From Holothuria scabra (lineage: Eukaryota; Echinodermata; Holothuroidea; Aspidochirotida; Holothuriidae): a stretch of DNA of 64,000 bases. The DNA lies in contig CM074187.1 in assembly GCA_037179385.1 (NCBI GenBank), positions 10,851,450 to 10,915,449 of the forward strand. Reading direction: 5' to 3'. This document shows, one piece after another, positions 25,510 to 38,112 of this stretch. Both the position numbers and the translations under genes were made by a program. The first letter of the stretch is position 1; every line of letters begins with the position of its first letter. Under the pieces are notes generated by a model. The model had not been told where the DNA came from. It did no database searches and saw only the letters and a list, made by a program, of their open reading frames with translations.

Positions 25510-28500
25510 CATGTATCAATATTTTTTATTTTTTGAAAAGTTGCACAAGTTATAAGAGTTATAGAGTTTTTAACTTTATAGAAAGCAAGGACAAATGCAG
25601 CATGTTGCAAATACGATACAAAAACTTTTCATAACAACATACCAACCGTACTGGTTTCTTATAAAAACCGTTTTTATTCTGAAAAATTGAAATAATAGCT
25701 AACGAATAGCAAGAGTTTAACTTAGACACTTTTGCGATTGAAGCAATGTGAAACGATTTCTAGACGAATGCTTGTGAGTTGAAACAGTGCAAGTAGACAA
25801 AATAGGTGAATTTTTGAAAAAAAGTATTTATCTGGCGTATTGCAAATTTTATTTTAGTGGATTCTGTTTAATGCTTTGTTTTAAAAACAAAAATACCACT
25901 TCCAATGAACACATTATTTAAATTGTAATGATGAAAAAAAAACCTCGAATAATCTGAATTTGACAGCAATTTCTCTTCTTTAAGATTTTTTATCACCTTT
26001 AAAGTTCTCATTGATGTCACAACTAGAGGAAAGCGACAGTCATGTCTGAGGTCAAGCCTGTGCGAACATGTTGCCCTCAAACATGGCTGCTATACTCCAA
26101 GTGAAAAGCTCCTATGACATCACATGACAACTACCTATTGAAGTTCAAAGAATTTTATCGGAATGCAACCAATTGCTTATAAATAAGAAAGACTGAAGGT
26201 GTTTTCAGGAAAAATAATTTAATTTGGAATCTGCTTTGCTTTCATATTTTACAAATCGATTTAAATAAAATTTAGAAAAGTAGACCAACTGCAAGGTATA
26301 TGCTTGGGAAGTAGTTGCTATTAATTTTAGTTTTTGCTGTTTAGAAAAGTTAAAAAAAGTTGCCTTTAATAACAACCTACAAATTTAAAATTCAGACAGC
26401 GAGCATCCCCCACCTTTGAGTGGGTGTGAAGATTTTTTATAATGTTTATTATCTTTGTGCACCCTTTGGACTTGGCATTTTTCAAACGTAGTGTGTAGAA
26501 ATCTCGTTGGTTCTTTGTGAACATATCAATAACTTCTATCACACGTTCTGATGGCATGACTTAAAGTAATTGTAACGTTCAAAACACGTTTCTGTACTCT
26601 AACACTATCGTAGCCTTTATAGCACACACCTATTAATGCTGTATATGTACATAGTTGTGTGTCTTTATCTGGTCATGAAGTAAAGACCTGATACACTCAA
26701 TCCTTATCGCATTATTGTACGCTGATTTGCTGTTGATTTCACTTACAATATCTTGTTTTTCTACTCATTCGATAGGTCAGAATCTTTACTCCTTACGACC
26801 TGCCTTAAGACCTGCTTAGATACTTCCTTTAATCTTTTCAGACAATTCCTTGTAAAAATCAACGAACCTTTTTGTGGTATTCGCTCCTCTAAGAACAGAC
26901 AACAAACAAGCATATTTGTATTTAAGTTTTAACAAAGCGACAAAATTTAGTAAGTTGTGGGATGAAATATTTCTCTAGCATTCTTTGTATAATTGGGGTA
27001 ACTCCATGTGTTGCTACTCTCGTTATAACTAATAAACATACACATATTGTTTAAATAGCTTTAACAATCTAATATTTCGTATTGTTTATCATAAGTAATG
27101 AATACATGCTAAAAGTGAAAACACTCAAGATCAGTAAGCATCACTAAGCGCTAAGTGATGAAGTACGACTAAAAGAACGGCAAAAGATTTAATCTTGGAT
27201 GTCGTACAAATAGGACAACTTGTGTGACTATACATGACATATCGTTGTTTTTCTATTTATACGAAGTACGTGGGTTGCTAATCTATTCTCCAGTTTTTGA
27301 TCTCTACATTTCAACTCTAAAATTAGATTTGTCCATAATTCCACTCTAAAAGAATGATTTTTTCACTTTAAACGTTTAAGAAATATGTGGCTTCTGTGTG
27401 CCTTGGTCACAACCGTAAACGATAGAAACGGTTATATATCAGAGGACAACGGAGAGTGCATGACATGAATGGTACATCTGCGAATATTTTTTATTTTAAG
27501 TTGAGTTGATTACTTTCAGAGAAAAAAGACAGTTTGAGGCATTTTCTAGACGTGGTCGTATTTTATTTAACCAAACATACTGTTATTCCCCCAACGTTTA
27601 ACATAATGTATTATTATCATGAACTATCCTTAAAATGAAATATAGAACACATCAGTTACAAGTTTCATTTCACTTTACATGAGCATTCTACAGAGGGAAA
27701 TTATTGGGAATTTTAGGGCGACATTGTCCTGAAGGCTGCACCGATGGCGGTACCGCACAGGTCCATTCAAACCAACCAACTGGATCTTTTCTAAGTTTGG
27801 TCATACGTCACCAAACCCTCAAACAACTCCTTACCACACTTGTCAAACTCTCTCGTAAAATGAAATCGATGAAGGTTTGAAGTTTGCAGGTCGGTTTCGA
27901 AACACAACAGAAAAACAAAGCACGAGAAATTATTTTGCCTTCGTTTGGTCTACGTGATGACAGAGGTAAAGCAATATAGAAAGGTATTGTGGAATCTCGA
28001 AGGACCTTCCGACGTCAGGAAACCCAGCAACCGGTTACACCGACGAGACTGGCTGTGGTCTGTGGTGAAATGAATAGCAAGTTTTTTTCACATTCTTGAA
28101 CCCAAACTGGAATAAATCTTATCGGAATTGCATTCTTTTATTTGTGAAATGAAACACATTGGGAATATGACGATTTATTCTGGCTTTCTGACCGCTTCAG
28201 AGGGCAAAATGTCCCACCACTTAATTTGTGAGGCACCACTGGTACGGTAGTTAGAAAACGGTGACGAACGGTCAACCCTAACCAAATACTTTCACTGTGA
28301 CAGTAGATTCAAAAGATTATGTGGAATTTGAAGAAAACACCAAATGAGAAGATCTAAAAGCTAAAAAGGTTCCGATCAACCGGAATTTGGTAAACGTTTT
28401 GACTGGATACTATTCAACATGAATCGACTCTGGTTATTTCTGAGTCGTAACTGGTATAAAATGGTCAAATTCTGGCTCGATGTCAGGTTGATCAGATTTA

Positions 28501-29397
28501 GTCGTTCAAAATTGTCCAGTTTTTTTTTAAATTGTGTAGCTTTATAAATAGGTCCTGTTCAGCAGTACATGGTTAACTGACATTAATTTATAAGGCGTTA
28601 CTATCCGTAAAACCACATTCTCTGTAAGGGTCGATTACACATAAAGTATTCTAATGGTAAACTAATCCCCATCGTTGTCAAGAAAATTAGTTTCACCTAC
28701 AAGCAGTGTTTTACGAGAACTATGCCATACTTTAAAGGTGACTTATACTACCACGGCTGTCAATAAATGCTGCAGTTAAATTTACAGTCATTAACGTAAG
28801 GCATAAAAAGTGCACCTGGGATGCTTTTAATTCAAGTGTATACTGTGGATTTCATGCTGTTCAGCTTTTTTTTCACGACCCCATCAACTGAGCCGACATG
28901 TCGTTGAGTCTTTTGTTTCATCCACGAACCCCTTGTAACCTACTTTCCTGACTCGGTTTTCACACGCACTTTTCAGGTTTATGGGAGTCGTATAATCAAC
29001 CTTCCTCCTCATCTGAAATAAAACGACAGGAGGATACTTCATCTCAATATACATCAGTTTTAAAGCTACGCCAGATGATGCAGGAATAACACGTATATAC
29101 GTTTTCCGTTCCCCAATAAGGTTGTAGCGTACAAGTCTATTCCGTTAGGATTAACACTATCCTTTTAACTACCTTAATACGTCAATTTAAGGTTTTCCAT
29201 TAGGATTATCAAAGTGTCATCCCTCTTCCCTTAAAGCTATTTTGCTCTTTTGATCCAGCCTTAGATACATCACTCGGGTAATTCTTCATCGACAAATTAA
29301 GTACTGTTGTAAAACTCACACCTTCTGACTTGAATAAATGCCTAGCTGTAAATTTATCTGTTCGGAAGGTGTTTTAGTCATGTGACCATGTCAAACA

Positions 29398-29667
29398 TTA
29401 AAGGACGAGACTGCAAGAGCAGGTACTAGGTCATGTTTAAATTATTTAAAAAAAAAAAAAACAGTAGCTAATTCTCACTAGTAACTCTCTATTTCTCTTC
29501 CAGGTACTGTTCTTTATATTTCGAGACTTATATATTGTATAATAAGACAAAACAATAAGTTACATTTCACATTTCAGTAGAGAGATATCTTAATATGACT
29601 CTTGCAACAGCCAATCGTGGAAAAAGATAGACAACTAGACTACTTTGGAAAGCTGTTCTTCTTTTAA
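29398..29667. mobile_element. TTAA MITE family 2, copy d (diverged)
   Basis: TTAA at 29398-29401, then AGGACGAGACTGCAAGAGCAGG. It ends GCTGTTCTTCTT at TTAA 29664-29667. The internal word GACTCTTGCAACAGCCAATCGTG corresponds to the CACATGACTC..CCAATCATG segment of other copies. It lies directly beside family 1 copy g. Confidence 0.55.
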
Positions 29668-29705
29668 CTTTAACGAAGAGCAACTCCAGAGTCCAGACGC
29701 CTAAA

Positions 29706-30052
29706 TTAAAGGCCTGTTCCTCACATCCCAAACAATTCGAATTCTCTTAAACTACGGTACTTACTTAAGCCCCTCCCATAACTGTCTAAAATTCACCATC
29801 ATCCAGACACAACCTCAGTTTATGGCTTCAAGGTGAGTATAGAAGGCCAAAATGTGTATAGTCAAAGCATCCTGACAGTTCATGATGTGTAATATGAGTT
29901 TCAGTACTCTGCCCCTTTTGCAGTATTTGACTCAGCTCTGCAATTTTTGCAGTCAATTGACTCAGCTCTGCTACAGCAGAGCTGAGTCAATTGATAATTT
30001 TTGTAGACCACTACAAAAAATGTAGTCTTGGGTGATAGGATTAGCCCTTTAA
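29706..30052 (-). mobile_element. TTAA MITE family 1, copy g, with internal palindrome
   Basis: TTAA at 29706-29709 and 30049-30052 bound the element. It is longer than its relatives because a segment containing GACTCAGCTCTG has been duplicated and inverted near the right end (29929-29994). Confidence 0.8.
29953..29994. repeat. Perfect 20-bp inverted repeat with 2-base spacer
   Basis: TCAATTGACTCAGCTCTGCT at 29953-29972 is the exact complement of 29975-29994, separated by AC. It lies within a TTAA MITE and probably arose by local inverted duplication. Confidence 0.85.
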
Positions 30053-30139
30053 GGTGACATTGTTAAAACAGTAACGAGTTAGTGACAGGCGTCAGTCTTC
30101 ACTTTTTTTTTGGAAGTTAGCGATATGCGATCATCGGGT

Positions 30140-30240
30140 AAATTGATCTGCTTTGATTTGTTTTGGTTTGATTCGTGTTAATTCAATTTTATTTTAATAG
30201 ACTTGATTTGACCTAGCTTGATTTGATCTATTTTGACCTC
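30140..30240. repeat. Degenerate TTGATTTG repeat
   Basis: Repeated TTTGATTTG, TTTGATTCG, CTTGATTTGACC and CTTGATTTGATC words. Short and imperfect. Confidence 0.45.
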
Positions 30241-31717
30241 AAGAGCGAAATCTTCATGAAACATAACTTATTCATGTTCAAAGTAAGAGACTCCATATAA
30301 TCTGTTTTCTCTAACGGCCCTCTGAAAAAAAGGCAATGATTTCGTGATTATTTTTGCCCTTAACATTCACCGGTAATCCGTGACAACGTACAACATATTA
30401 GGGGAATAGAAACTAAGAGCTTTAATATTACCTTTCTTAAATATCTCCCCAAAATAATTATAGACTACTCTTTGAGACAATTTTACTTTCCTTTATCCGA
30501 AGTATGCGGCCGTAAGTCCTTACCAAGAAACCATAAATTTAACCAAATGGAACAGCATATGAAAATCATTGTCGAATCCACTATTATTTCATACAGTTTT
30601 CTTTTTCATTAAAATTCAAATTCAAGAACACTAATTCCGGTACGTGTTTAATCTGTTTATGTAGTTTAAAACAAAGAAAACAAAAACAAAACAAAAACAA
30701 ACATAAAAATAATGACAAAAATGTGTCAAGAAGGAGATATTTGTACATTTGTGTAGGTCGATATTTCAATGTCGTTCTCTTGAAAGATGACCCCAAAACA
30801 GTGGCAGAACGGTTGGGCAAATTTTGTGTATTGTTACCAGGGATTTACCAGAACCAGGGACTAAGGAGAGCTATACAGTAACTAACATACTCTTTTTAGT
30901 CCTCTCGTCTTCATGGCAAAGAGAAGTTCATGACAAACAAACTTACTTATAAAAATGTAAACCATGACAAGCTGTTTTGAAAAGAGATCGTGTGAAACGA
31001 ACAACAATTAAGTAGTCTACGTCAATCTGGAAACAAAAGCATTAAAGTTTGGTATTTGGGGAATTAAAGAGTTAAAAATTAGAGAAAGACTGCTACCTGC
31101 TGCATATCAACTCCATTTGTAAACAGTCAGTTTTGTGAATGATTGTGCATTAATAAAGTTTCAGCTTCAAAGGTCGATGTAATTTCGTTTCAGATTATAC
31201 TGAGGTGAGTTGATAAAGTTTTTAAGGGCATGTATTTTGTTAATATGCAAATGAGCTTAATCATTTTTCGAGGTACGACGACAAGAAATACTTACCCTAT
31301 TAACATATTTTTTCAGTTTCATAACAATAACAAATACCACTGTAAAAGTCAGACCTTTTGTACAGACATTTACATATTGGAGTCTTTTCGTAAATGACTT
31401 TACTCTCAATACAAAAAGCAATTTGTGGTTTTTTCAAATCATGGCCTTTGGCCGTGATATCCTGAAGAATTGCGACTAAATGAGATTTGACATCGTTGTT
31501 CAATACATTACTGCAGATACGATATGAAACCTGTACAGTAGGCGACAATAACTAAAATCGAAAAGCAAAACCTCATTTAAAGGCTGGGACTGAACGATGT
31601 CATACTTTAGTCCTCCAGTCGCTAATGATGATATCCATTTTATGGGAATATTTTAGCATATAATTATGAAGCTACTCTTAGAATATCTTATAGACAGTTA
31701 AATGTCACTTTACAGAG

Positions 31718-31969
31718 TTAAAAGGGAAATCGGTCACCCAACATGAATTGTCCTGTTTCCTGATTGGCTGCTGAGGATCACGTGACGGTATTTTTTCCCT
31801 TCAGTTGGGGAATTTAGACTACAAGGATTAACTATTTGGTTTACCTTGAATATGCTATATTGAAATTCTAAAGTAGTACGGTATACTTTGACGAGAACCT
31901 GGAAGAACATTGAACGATTTAGCGGTCTTTGCTTCAAAATAAGTTTGGGGCAACTCTCCATGCCCTTAG
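31718..31969. mobile_element. TTAA MITE family 2, copy e (opposite orientation)
   Basis: TTAA at 31718-31721, then AAGGGAAATCGGTCACCC. The right end is AAGTTTGGGGCAACTCTCC, then TGCCCTTAG. The internal word GATTGGCTGCTGAGGATCACGTGA is the complement-side equivalent of CACATGACTC..CCAATC. Confidence 0.65.
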
Positions 31970-34470
31970 AAGAAGTCAATGTCAAGCTTCTGTAAATGTT
32001 ACTTGCAACAGTTGACTCACTTCAATGACTGGGAAGACTGCTATTGGTTGCCTCGCAGTGGTCTGATTCAGGATTCATTGCAGCTTCTTAAGCTACTAAA
32101 AATTCCTGACATGATTTGGGATGTCATGGTGAATAGATAGCGATGGTGTTCCTTTTCTGTCACCCAACTGGGTTGAGATATTGCATCTTCGATGACCCCA
32201 GTGTACCCATCGCTCTCTGCCGTTACTCTTGACTGTTGACAGAGAAGATTTGGTCTCGACTATTCTTTAAAATCTGAAACTGAGAATAGAAAAGTTAGCT
32301 GCACAAATATCCTTGACTGCTTATTTCAGCTTCCACTTTAAAATGAAAAATTATAAATTTGTTTTGATTTCTTAAAGAACATTAAAGTTGACATTTTGTT
32401 CCTTTCACAATTGAGTATAGAATACCGCTCAAAGTTCAATGGCATTAATACATGCACGTCGCTTATTAGTTTGCTGAATACAAACACCGAACTCATGTTG
32501 ACAACGGTGAAAGGTCCCCGCACGAAATAATGTACCAGGTTAAGCTGTTTTATGCCACAGTTTTCCGGATATCTCATGCTAGCTGTGTATATGCGGAAAA
32601 TCTATAACGAACGTTTACTTGACCGAAAACAGAGATACTGGAATTCCGTTTCCACTTCAAATCCTCCGGGTGTGTTTAAGTTGAAGGGTTTGCTGGATTT
32701 TACTTCAGTAGAAGCATCCACAGATCCGTAGGTCAAGTAGTAGTTCAATGAAGAATTACCTTCCCTTGAAGTTCGACTCGATAATCATGCTAACCCTCGA
32801 TCAACGGACACTGGTTGCCCATAGGCCGTTCACTAGCTCAATGTGTTCTAAAAAAACTGTTACTTGTTAGCTATAGAACCGTAGAAGGACGCGTCAGGTT
32901 GTACAAGTTGACTCTTACCAGACCTACACTGTTCATAGAGTCACTCTGTTGTAAAAGAGGTCATTCTCTTTTTGGCTGTGATGGGACCCGCGTTTTACTT
33001 ATCATGTTTTCTGTCAAAGTGTAAATACAACAGTGACGTTGTCAAGTAGCCACTAGGCTACGCCCCATCAACTGGAACTTTGTTGAGCTCCTAAAAAATG
33101 TAAAACTTGTTAAGTTTCTAAAATAATATATGTAAAATATTTTAATAAAAATTTTCAGTGCTTCAAAGTGTAGAATATGGGTGGCACCAGATTACATATG
33201 AGGACCTCTATGATTTAAAATATTCAAAAGAAAGGGCCCTCCGCCAAACCGATGATCACCGAACATACTGCATGCCCCTCCTTCAAAGATTTCCTTGCCA
33301 CGCCACTAGAATACACTGATTCCCCCCCCCCCCCCCTTCAATCACAAAACATTCAAAGTGTACGCCGTATTACTTCGTTGAAGTGCACGCTGATCGTTTT
33401 GCCTTCATGGAACAAGTCGGATATTTAAGATTTCGGTTTCAGTGAAATACTAATATTGCGATGTTTTAATTAGCATAAAAGGAAACATCACATGGGTGCT
33501 GTGTACTTTTTATGGACTAATATTTCCATTTGATCCCTGTAACATGCATGTTATATTATATACGATAGCTATCCAAGCTGGAAATCTCAATACACAGTAT
33601 TTACGGCTAGCGTTCTTTCAACAATGTGCTTTTTCGTATAGAGGAGCCGATATTTACAGATGAATTTTGAGAGACCATTATAAGATGTTTGATGATAAAA
33701 CCGGTAGTCATAGATCCAATGTTTACAATTTCCCAGCATTTTATTAAGCACTACAACTTCTAAAAGCCATGCTTACCTCATAGCGCTGTCGAATCATTGT
33801 TAGTAAGACTCATAGCTGCATAGAGATGTGACGTATACAAATTATCAGATATTTGCGAAAGTAGGTCGTTTGGGAAGTACTTTATACCCTACTAACAAGT
33901 GACCGTTATGTTTTTTACTCATACTTATGAAAGTGTGATACCAAAAAATATATCAATAGGGGGTTGAAGATTTATGTTTTAAAGGGAGAACTCACTCTCC
34001 CTTTCATACTTGAAAAAGAACGGAATGAATTTTCGTTTGGTTATACATGCTTTGCTGTTTTTCGTTTTTTGGGGGGTTTTTACATTAAATGAAAAACAGA
34101 ATCTCCTTTTGTCTGGTAAATGTTTCGATATAATTTCTTGCAGCCCGGATCCGCAATCCTCATCTCAATGAAATGCACTGGAGTGGCCCCTGAAAATGAC
34201 AAGCACGTCAATAAGTTTTGTTTTTTTATATGGAAGTTTTCCTGAATTTTAGGTTAGTGTGGTGTCCCTACAACCGACCAAATCATACACACTGTACGCA
34301 ATTGGATAGAATAATTGTTGGGTACGTCCGTTGTTATAACGGTTCTTTTATTACGAAGCAAAAGTCCAAAAATAGACCTACATATGTTTGCCAATGATTT
34401 CATTAATTCAGTGCATTTAATTTATTAATACAATTAAACAGCACATTTCTCTATTTTTTCTTTCTTTTAG

Positions 34471-34775
34471 GTGGAACTTCTTCTTGTAGCCTTCTTGCAA
34501 CTTTCACTACAACACCTCGGAGAACTAAGAGACGACCGTACTCCAAACTGCAGATTTATGAATTAGAGAAGGAATTTCAACTTAATATGTACTTAACAAG
34601 AGACAGGCGAGCAAAATTATCTCAAACATTAAGCCTGACAGAAAGACAGGTCAAAATTTGGTTTCAAAATAGAAGGATGAAATTGAAGAAGATCACGGAG
34701 AGAGAAAGGAGTAAACAGAGGAAACAACAGGGATGTGTTCAAGAAGCAGTCAAAGCAGATAAAATTATAGCTTGA
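34471..34775 (+). CDS. Hox11/13: Posterior Hox gene, exon 2 (complete homeodomain and C-terminus)
   Basis: This exon begins after a pyrimidine-rich tract and AG at 34469-34470. Its first two bases complete a glycine codon begun in exon 1 (phase 1). It encodes residues 168-268, giving a 268-residue protein with stop TGA at 34773-34775. Fifteen linker residues are followed by a full 60-residue homeodomain (protein residues 184-243) and a basic, Gln/Lys-rich 25-residue tail. Helix 3 reads [12 protein letters not shown], with W48, F49, Q50, N51 and R53 intact, so DNA binding should be preserved. Pro7-Tyr8 in the N-terminal arm, LEKEF in helix 1 and TRDRR before helix 2 place it among Abd-B-type posterior Hox proteins. 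It lacks the residues typical of vertebrate Hox13, and the overall pattern suits echinoderm/hemichordate Hox11/13. The class is very likely; the paralogue letter (a, b or c) is unresolved. Confidence 0.95.
34518..34697 (+). other. Homeobox (60-codon homeodomain)
   Basis: The homeodomain has no insertion or deletion relative to the 60-residue consensus. Helix 1 is around residues 10-22, helix 2 around 28-38 and the recognition helix around 42-58. Q50 and N51 predict the TAAT/TTAT-type core typical of posterior Hox proteins. Position 56 is Leu, where many posterior Hox proteins have Met, Asn or Glu; this may help identify the lineage. Confidence 0.97.
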
Positions 34776-35545
34776 CCAACGATTATGTGTGTGGCTATAG
34801 AAATATCACGAGAACTGCAGAAAGTGGAGAAAAAATCATAATTCTGATCGAAGGCGAGGAAACCGGCCAGTGGATTGAAATGTTTCGGTGGATGAAAGGA
34901 ATGTTACATATGAATGATATATGAGTAAGAAAGAAATGTTTTGTGGGCATTCGTGGACAAATGAGCAAGGAAGATGGAGATTGTTGCCGTCCGAGATGAT
35001 GTCCAAGTACACTATGATGGTTATTCGACGGTTTCCCTTCCTGTTTACAGCAATGGGGTACTGTGCCCCTCCTTGTAAAAGCAGAGCAACAAGTGTTGAT
35101 GTAGCATTATCGTATGGAGGACGCATTCTACGTTCAATTTATGGGCATGGTATTTTACTGCCATACACTCGCAATATTACTGCGTTTTCTGCCCTCATAT
35201 GGGATTTATATTACAGGCTGGGACGAAAAGCTCTGCTAAATTATGACCGCGTGCTAAAAGAGTTGTATGTGTAGTCAAAGCATCGACTCTAGTGTGAAAG
35301 GAGATGAAACAGAAACGACATTTATTATCAACTACTTGATTATTAATGGTTTGCCACCTAAATGAACTTTTTGAGGTTAAATTTTCTCCCTATTTTTGGC
35401 GTCATTTAAATTTTGATATTAGTACTCGTGCCATTTACTTCAAAATCCACCGGTTATAGTTCTACTTTAATGTATAAATGCATGTGGACTTGGGAACTAG
35501 GTAAGGTATTATGAAACAGGTCAAATAAAATTTTAATTTTTTCGG
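34776..35545 (+). promoter_or_regulatory. Putative 3' UTR with candidate polyadenylation signal
   Basis: The first AATAAA after the stop codon that I can find is at 35524-35529, about 750 bases downstream. A second is at 36013-36018. The tract between holds a 117-codon open frame (34921-35274) with no recognisable domain, taken here as untranslated sequence. A copy of the U2-headed repeat lies just beyond the first signal. Confidence 0.35.
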
Positions 35546-35572
35546 ATAATACGTTAATTTCACCTGAGCTAT

Positions 35573-35740
35573 ATAGTCTAAAATGTAGCCATACATGACA
35601 TACCAATGGTGCAAATGGTCTTAGGGGCGTGAGGTTGGTCAAGAGTTTTCCTTCAGTGAATGTTTAGCTTCTTTGGGAAGCAGTTGAAAGTTTGTTTTCA
35701 CCGAACGGCTTTCTGCCAGAGTGTCGGGAGGACTTCAGAA
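35573..35740 (+). mobile_element. U2-headed short repeat, copy 4 (headless, opposite orientation)
   Basis: The minus-strand reading contains CTCCCGACACTCTGGCAGAA, GCTTCCCAAAGAAGCT, AAGACCATTTGCACCATTGG and TGTCATGTATGGCTACATTT, collinear with copies 1-3. The expected U2 head upstream of about 35573 is absent. It lies roughly 800 bases beyond the Hox stop codon. Confidence 0.65.
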
Positions 35741-37887
35741 AAAGATCACGTGAACTTTAGTAAGCACTTTTTGATTGAATTAATACAGCATTCCTTTAAT
35801 TTTGCCACACTTTGAGGGCGACGAATGACAATCGGTGATAGTTCATTTAAAAGTTGCGTTCACATTGATGACGTTAAACACAACTTAATTCAAAATGTTC
35901 TGCCCGATAAGATACAGAAATGTGTGGAACTAGTCATACTGATGACCGCTCTCGGACCTCTGGAAGCTTCCGACGACATCAGTCAAAATAAGTACCACAT
36001 ACGTTTAAAATGAATAAAAGTTTCTCTAGACTCTTCTTTCTATAGCTTTATTAATGACTTTAAGGTGGAAAATTAATTTGGGAATAGTCAAAGTTTAATT
36101 GATATGGAAGGTGAATCTTTGAACGAAGACATGAAACGACTGTTTAAAGAGTAAGTAGAGTGTAGGCAAGTCACATGACTGTCTCAAGATTATTCTAATC
36201 TTGGAGGAACTTCCAGCGTCAAAGGTACATGTGTTTACTCTGTTGTTTGTATTATCATATGAGTGCTCTTGTTAGGCTTCTGTTTCACAAAATACTAGTT
36301 GCAAATGGAAGTAAAAGATCAAATCACCTTAATTCTGTTAATTCTGCATCACGGAGTTGACTATATCGTAACTATATTTTGTGACTCTTTCGTAACATAC
36401 AAGGTGGTTGGTTGCCTACGTAGCAGACTGTAGGACTTCCCGGCTGTTTGTAAAGCCTTAAAGAGGAACTTCGTGCGAATATGTTTCATGTTACACCCAT
36501 CCGTACAGAATGAAGCAGTCCCTACACTGATGTGTCTTGTTTTATTTACTCTAATTTTTGAAGAATTTATCCGCCTTTCCTGTCAAGAATGTTTCCCTAG
36601 GTTGAAAGGATTTGCTTACAAAACTTGTTGAGGTGAACTACAAACTGTTGTTTCGTTTTAGTGAAGGGTTTCTTTCACTGAAGATTTTAAGATAGCCTTA
36701 CCCCAGCATTTTAGCCTTGTGACAGGCAATCATAGTCGGACAAAAGTGGATTGATTGTTTCGTATGTATAGATAGCTCGTGACACAGATTAAAAATAACA
36801 AAAAAAAAATATTTTATATATGTACATAACTTTTTGGTATTTCTACTACGGGTATAGAATCGTTTACAACACTATAAACCTTCGTCATGTCTCAGGGTGG
36901 CTTATAATAATGTTCACGAAAAGTGCATGTAAATGTGACTAATGGTGCAAAGGAGACAATGTTGACTGTTATCACAACCCGCATTTTACTTGGAATCATT
37001 CTTAACAGTGACAGTCAGGTCTCCACAAACCTGTTCAAAAACTCTCCTCCATCAACGAATAATATTTTTCTTATAACCATCTCTAATTAAACAAGCGGTA
37101 AGTGGTTTTTGTCTCGCCAATTGTTAATTGTTAAGAAAGTTTCGAGGAGGCATGAATACATTTACCTTACTAGATAATGACATCCGTTCTTCAAGTCATT
37201 CTAGGGCGTATTATCTCAAATGTATCTAAACATACATTAGAACTACATTCGTTGTCGTAAAAATTGAAAGAAACTACAGTGCAGCTAGTTACGGTGAAAC
37301 TACGGTATCTTTCAATTTCCCTCATTATTATGTGAAACCATAGTTATAAATAATGAGTTGCAAACACTAAATTTTGATAATTACGATTTTTTTTTTTTTT
37401 TATGATAAGCCGGGGACATTTTCTAAGTACAATCTCATTTAAATATCACTTTGGAACCCTTGGAAGATTATTGATGATGTTTGTTAGTTTTAAATTTTGA
37501 TGATACAACCAAGTTGAATGAAAGATTAAAAATGTACCCCTTCCCGTAATTTTTAGTCTTCTAAATTTTTGCAGTTCGGTGCCTTACTTAGTAACCTTAA
37601 GAGGGAACTCTGAGTACGAGAATAAGGATCCAAAAAGAGTGACCATAGGGGTTTTTAGACCACCTGCTATAGACCTTGTGCATATCATGTCACAGAGCGG
37701 AAAGTACGCCTTCCTTTGGGGCAAAACAAACCAACACAGACAAATGCAGACAGCTGATTTGTCAACCAGTCGAATACGCGCAGTCTGCTCGAGTTCAGAG
37801 CGAATGCGTGTGGCCATAGGTTTCATTGTTTTGGGCCCAAGGATGACGTCAGTTTGTAGTCAATGCAGAAGGTCTATACGCTCTTAA

Positions 37888-38112
37888 AAAAGTGAAATGA
37901 TCACTTTCTATAGTGTTTAAAGTCTTAATTTACTCCAAGAGTAGTGACATTCACTCTAAGAAAAGTGAAAATTCACTCTTTGACGAGTGTGTGCATTTTT
38001 TTCTAAGAGTGTTCCCTGTAAAAAACACTCCATTAAGAGTGAGACTTTACTCTTTGGAAGTGAATTTCGCTCTTCTTGAAGTGAAGTGGATTTCGCACTA
38101 TTGGAGTGAAGC
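37888..38112. repeat. Degenerate AGAGTGAA / TTCACTCT repeat, locus 2
   Basis: Around a dozen imperfect copies of AGAGTGAA, AAGTGAA, TTCACTCT or ACTCTTTG in both orientations. Confidence 0.6.

Larger units (their letters stand above)
8286..34470 (+). other. 26.2 kb intron of the posterior Hox gene
   Basis: The intron is bounded by GTAAGT at 8286 and a T-rich tract plus AG ending at 34470. No additional exon or ORF with recognisable domains was found inside. The first part (about 8.3-11.7 kb) is AT-rich with no element of the families described here. From 11.7 kb on it contains GTTTAG-word repeats, TTAA-flanked MITEs (15.1, 22.2, 23.5, 29.4, 29.7 and 31.7 kb), a fold-back element (14.2 kb), a GGGGTCCATCA element (21.0 kb) and a CAGGG-ended element (25.2 kb). 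Regulatory elements are likely on general grounds, but none can be pinpointed from one sequence. Confidence 0.85.

Noticed and set aside
34921..35274. 117-codon open frame after the homeobox exon
   Set aside because: No recognisable domain, no upstream splice context, and it lies where the Hox 3' UTR is expected.
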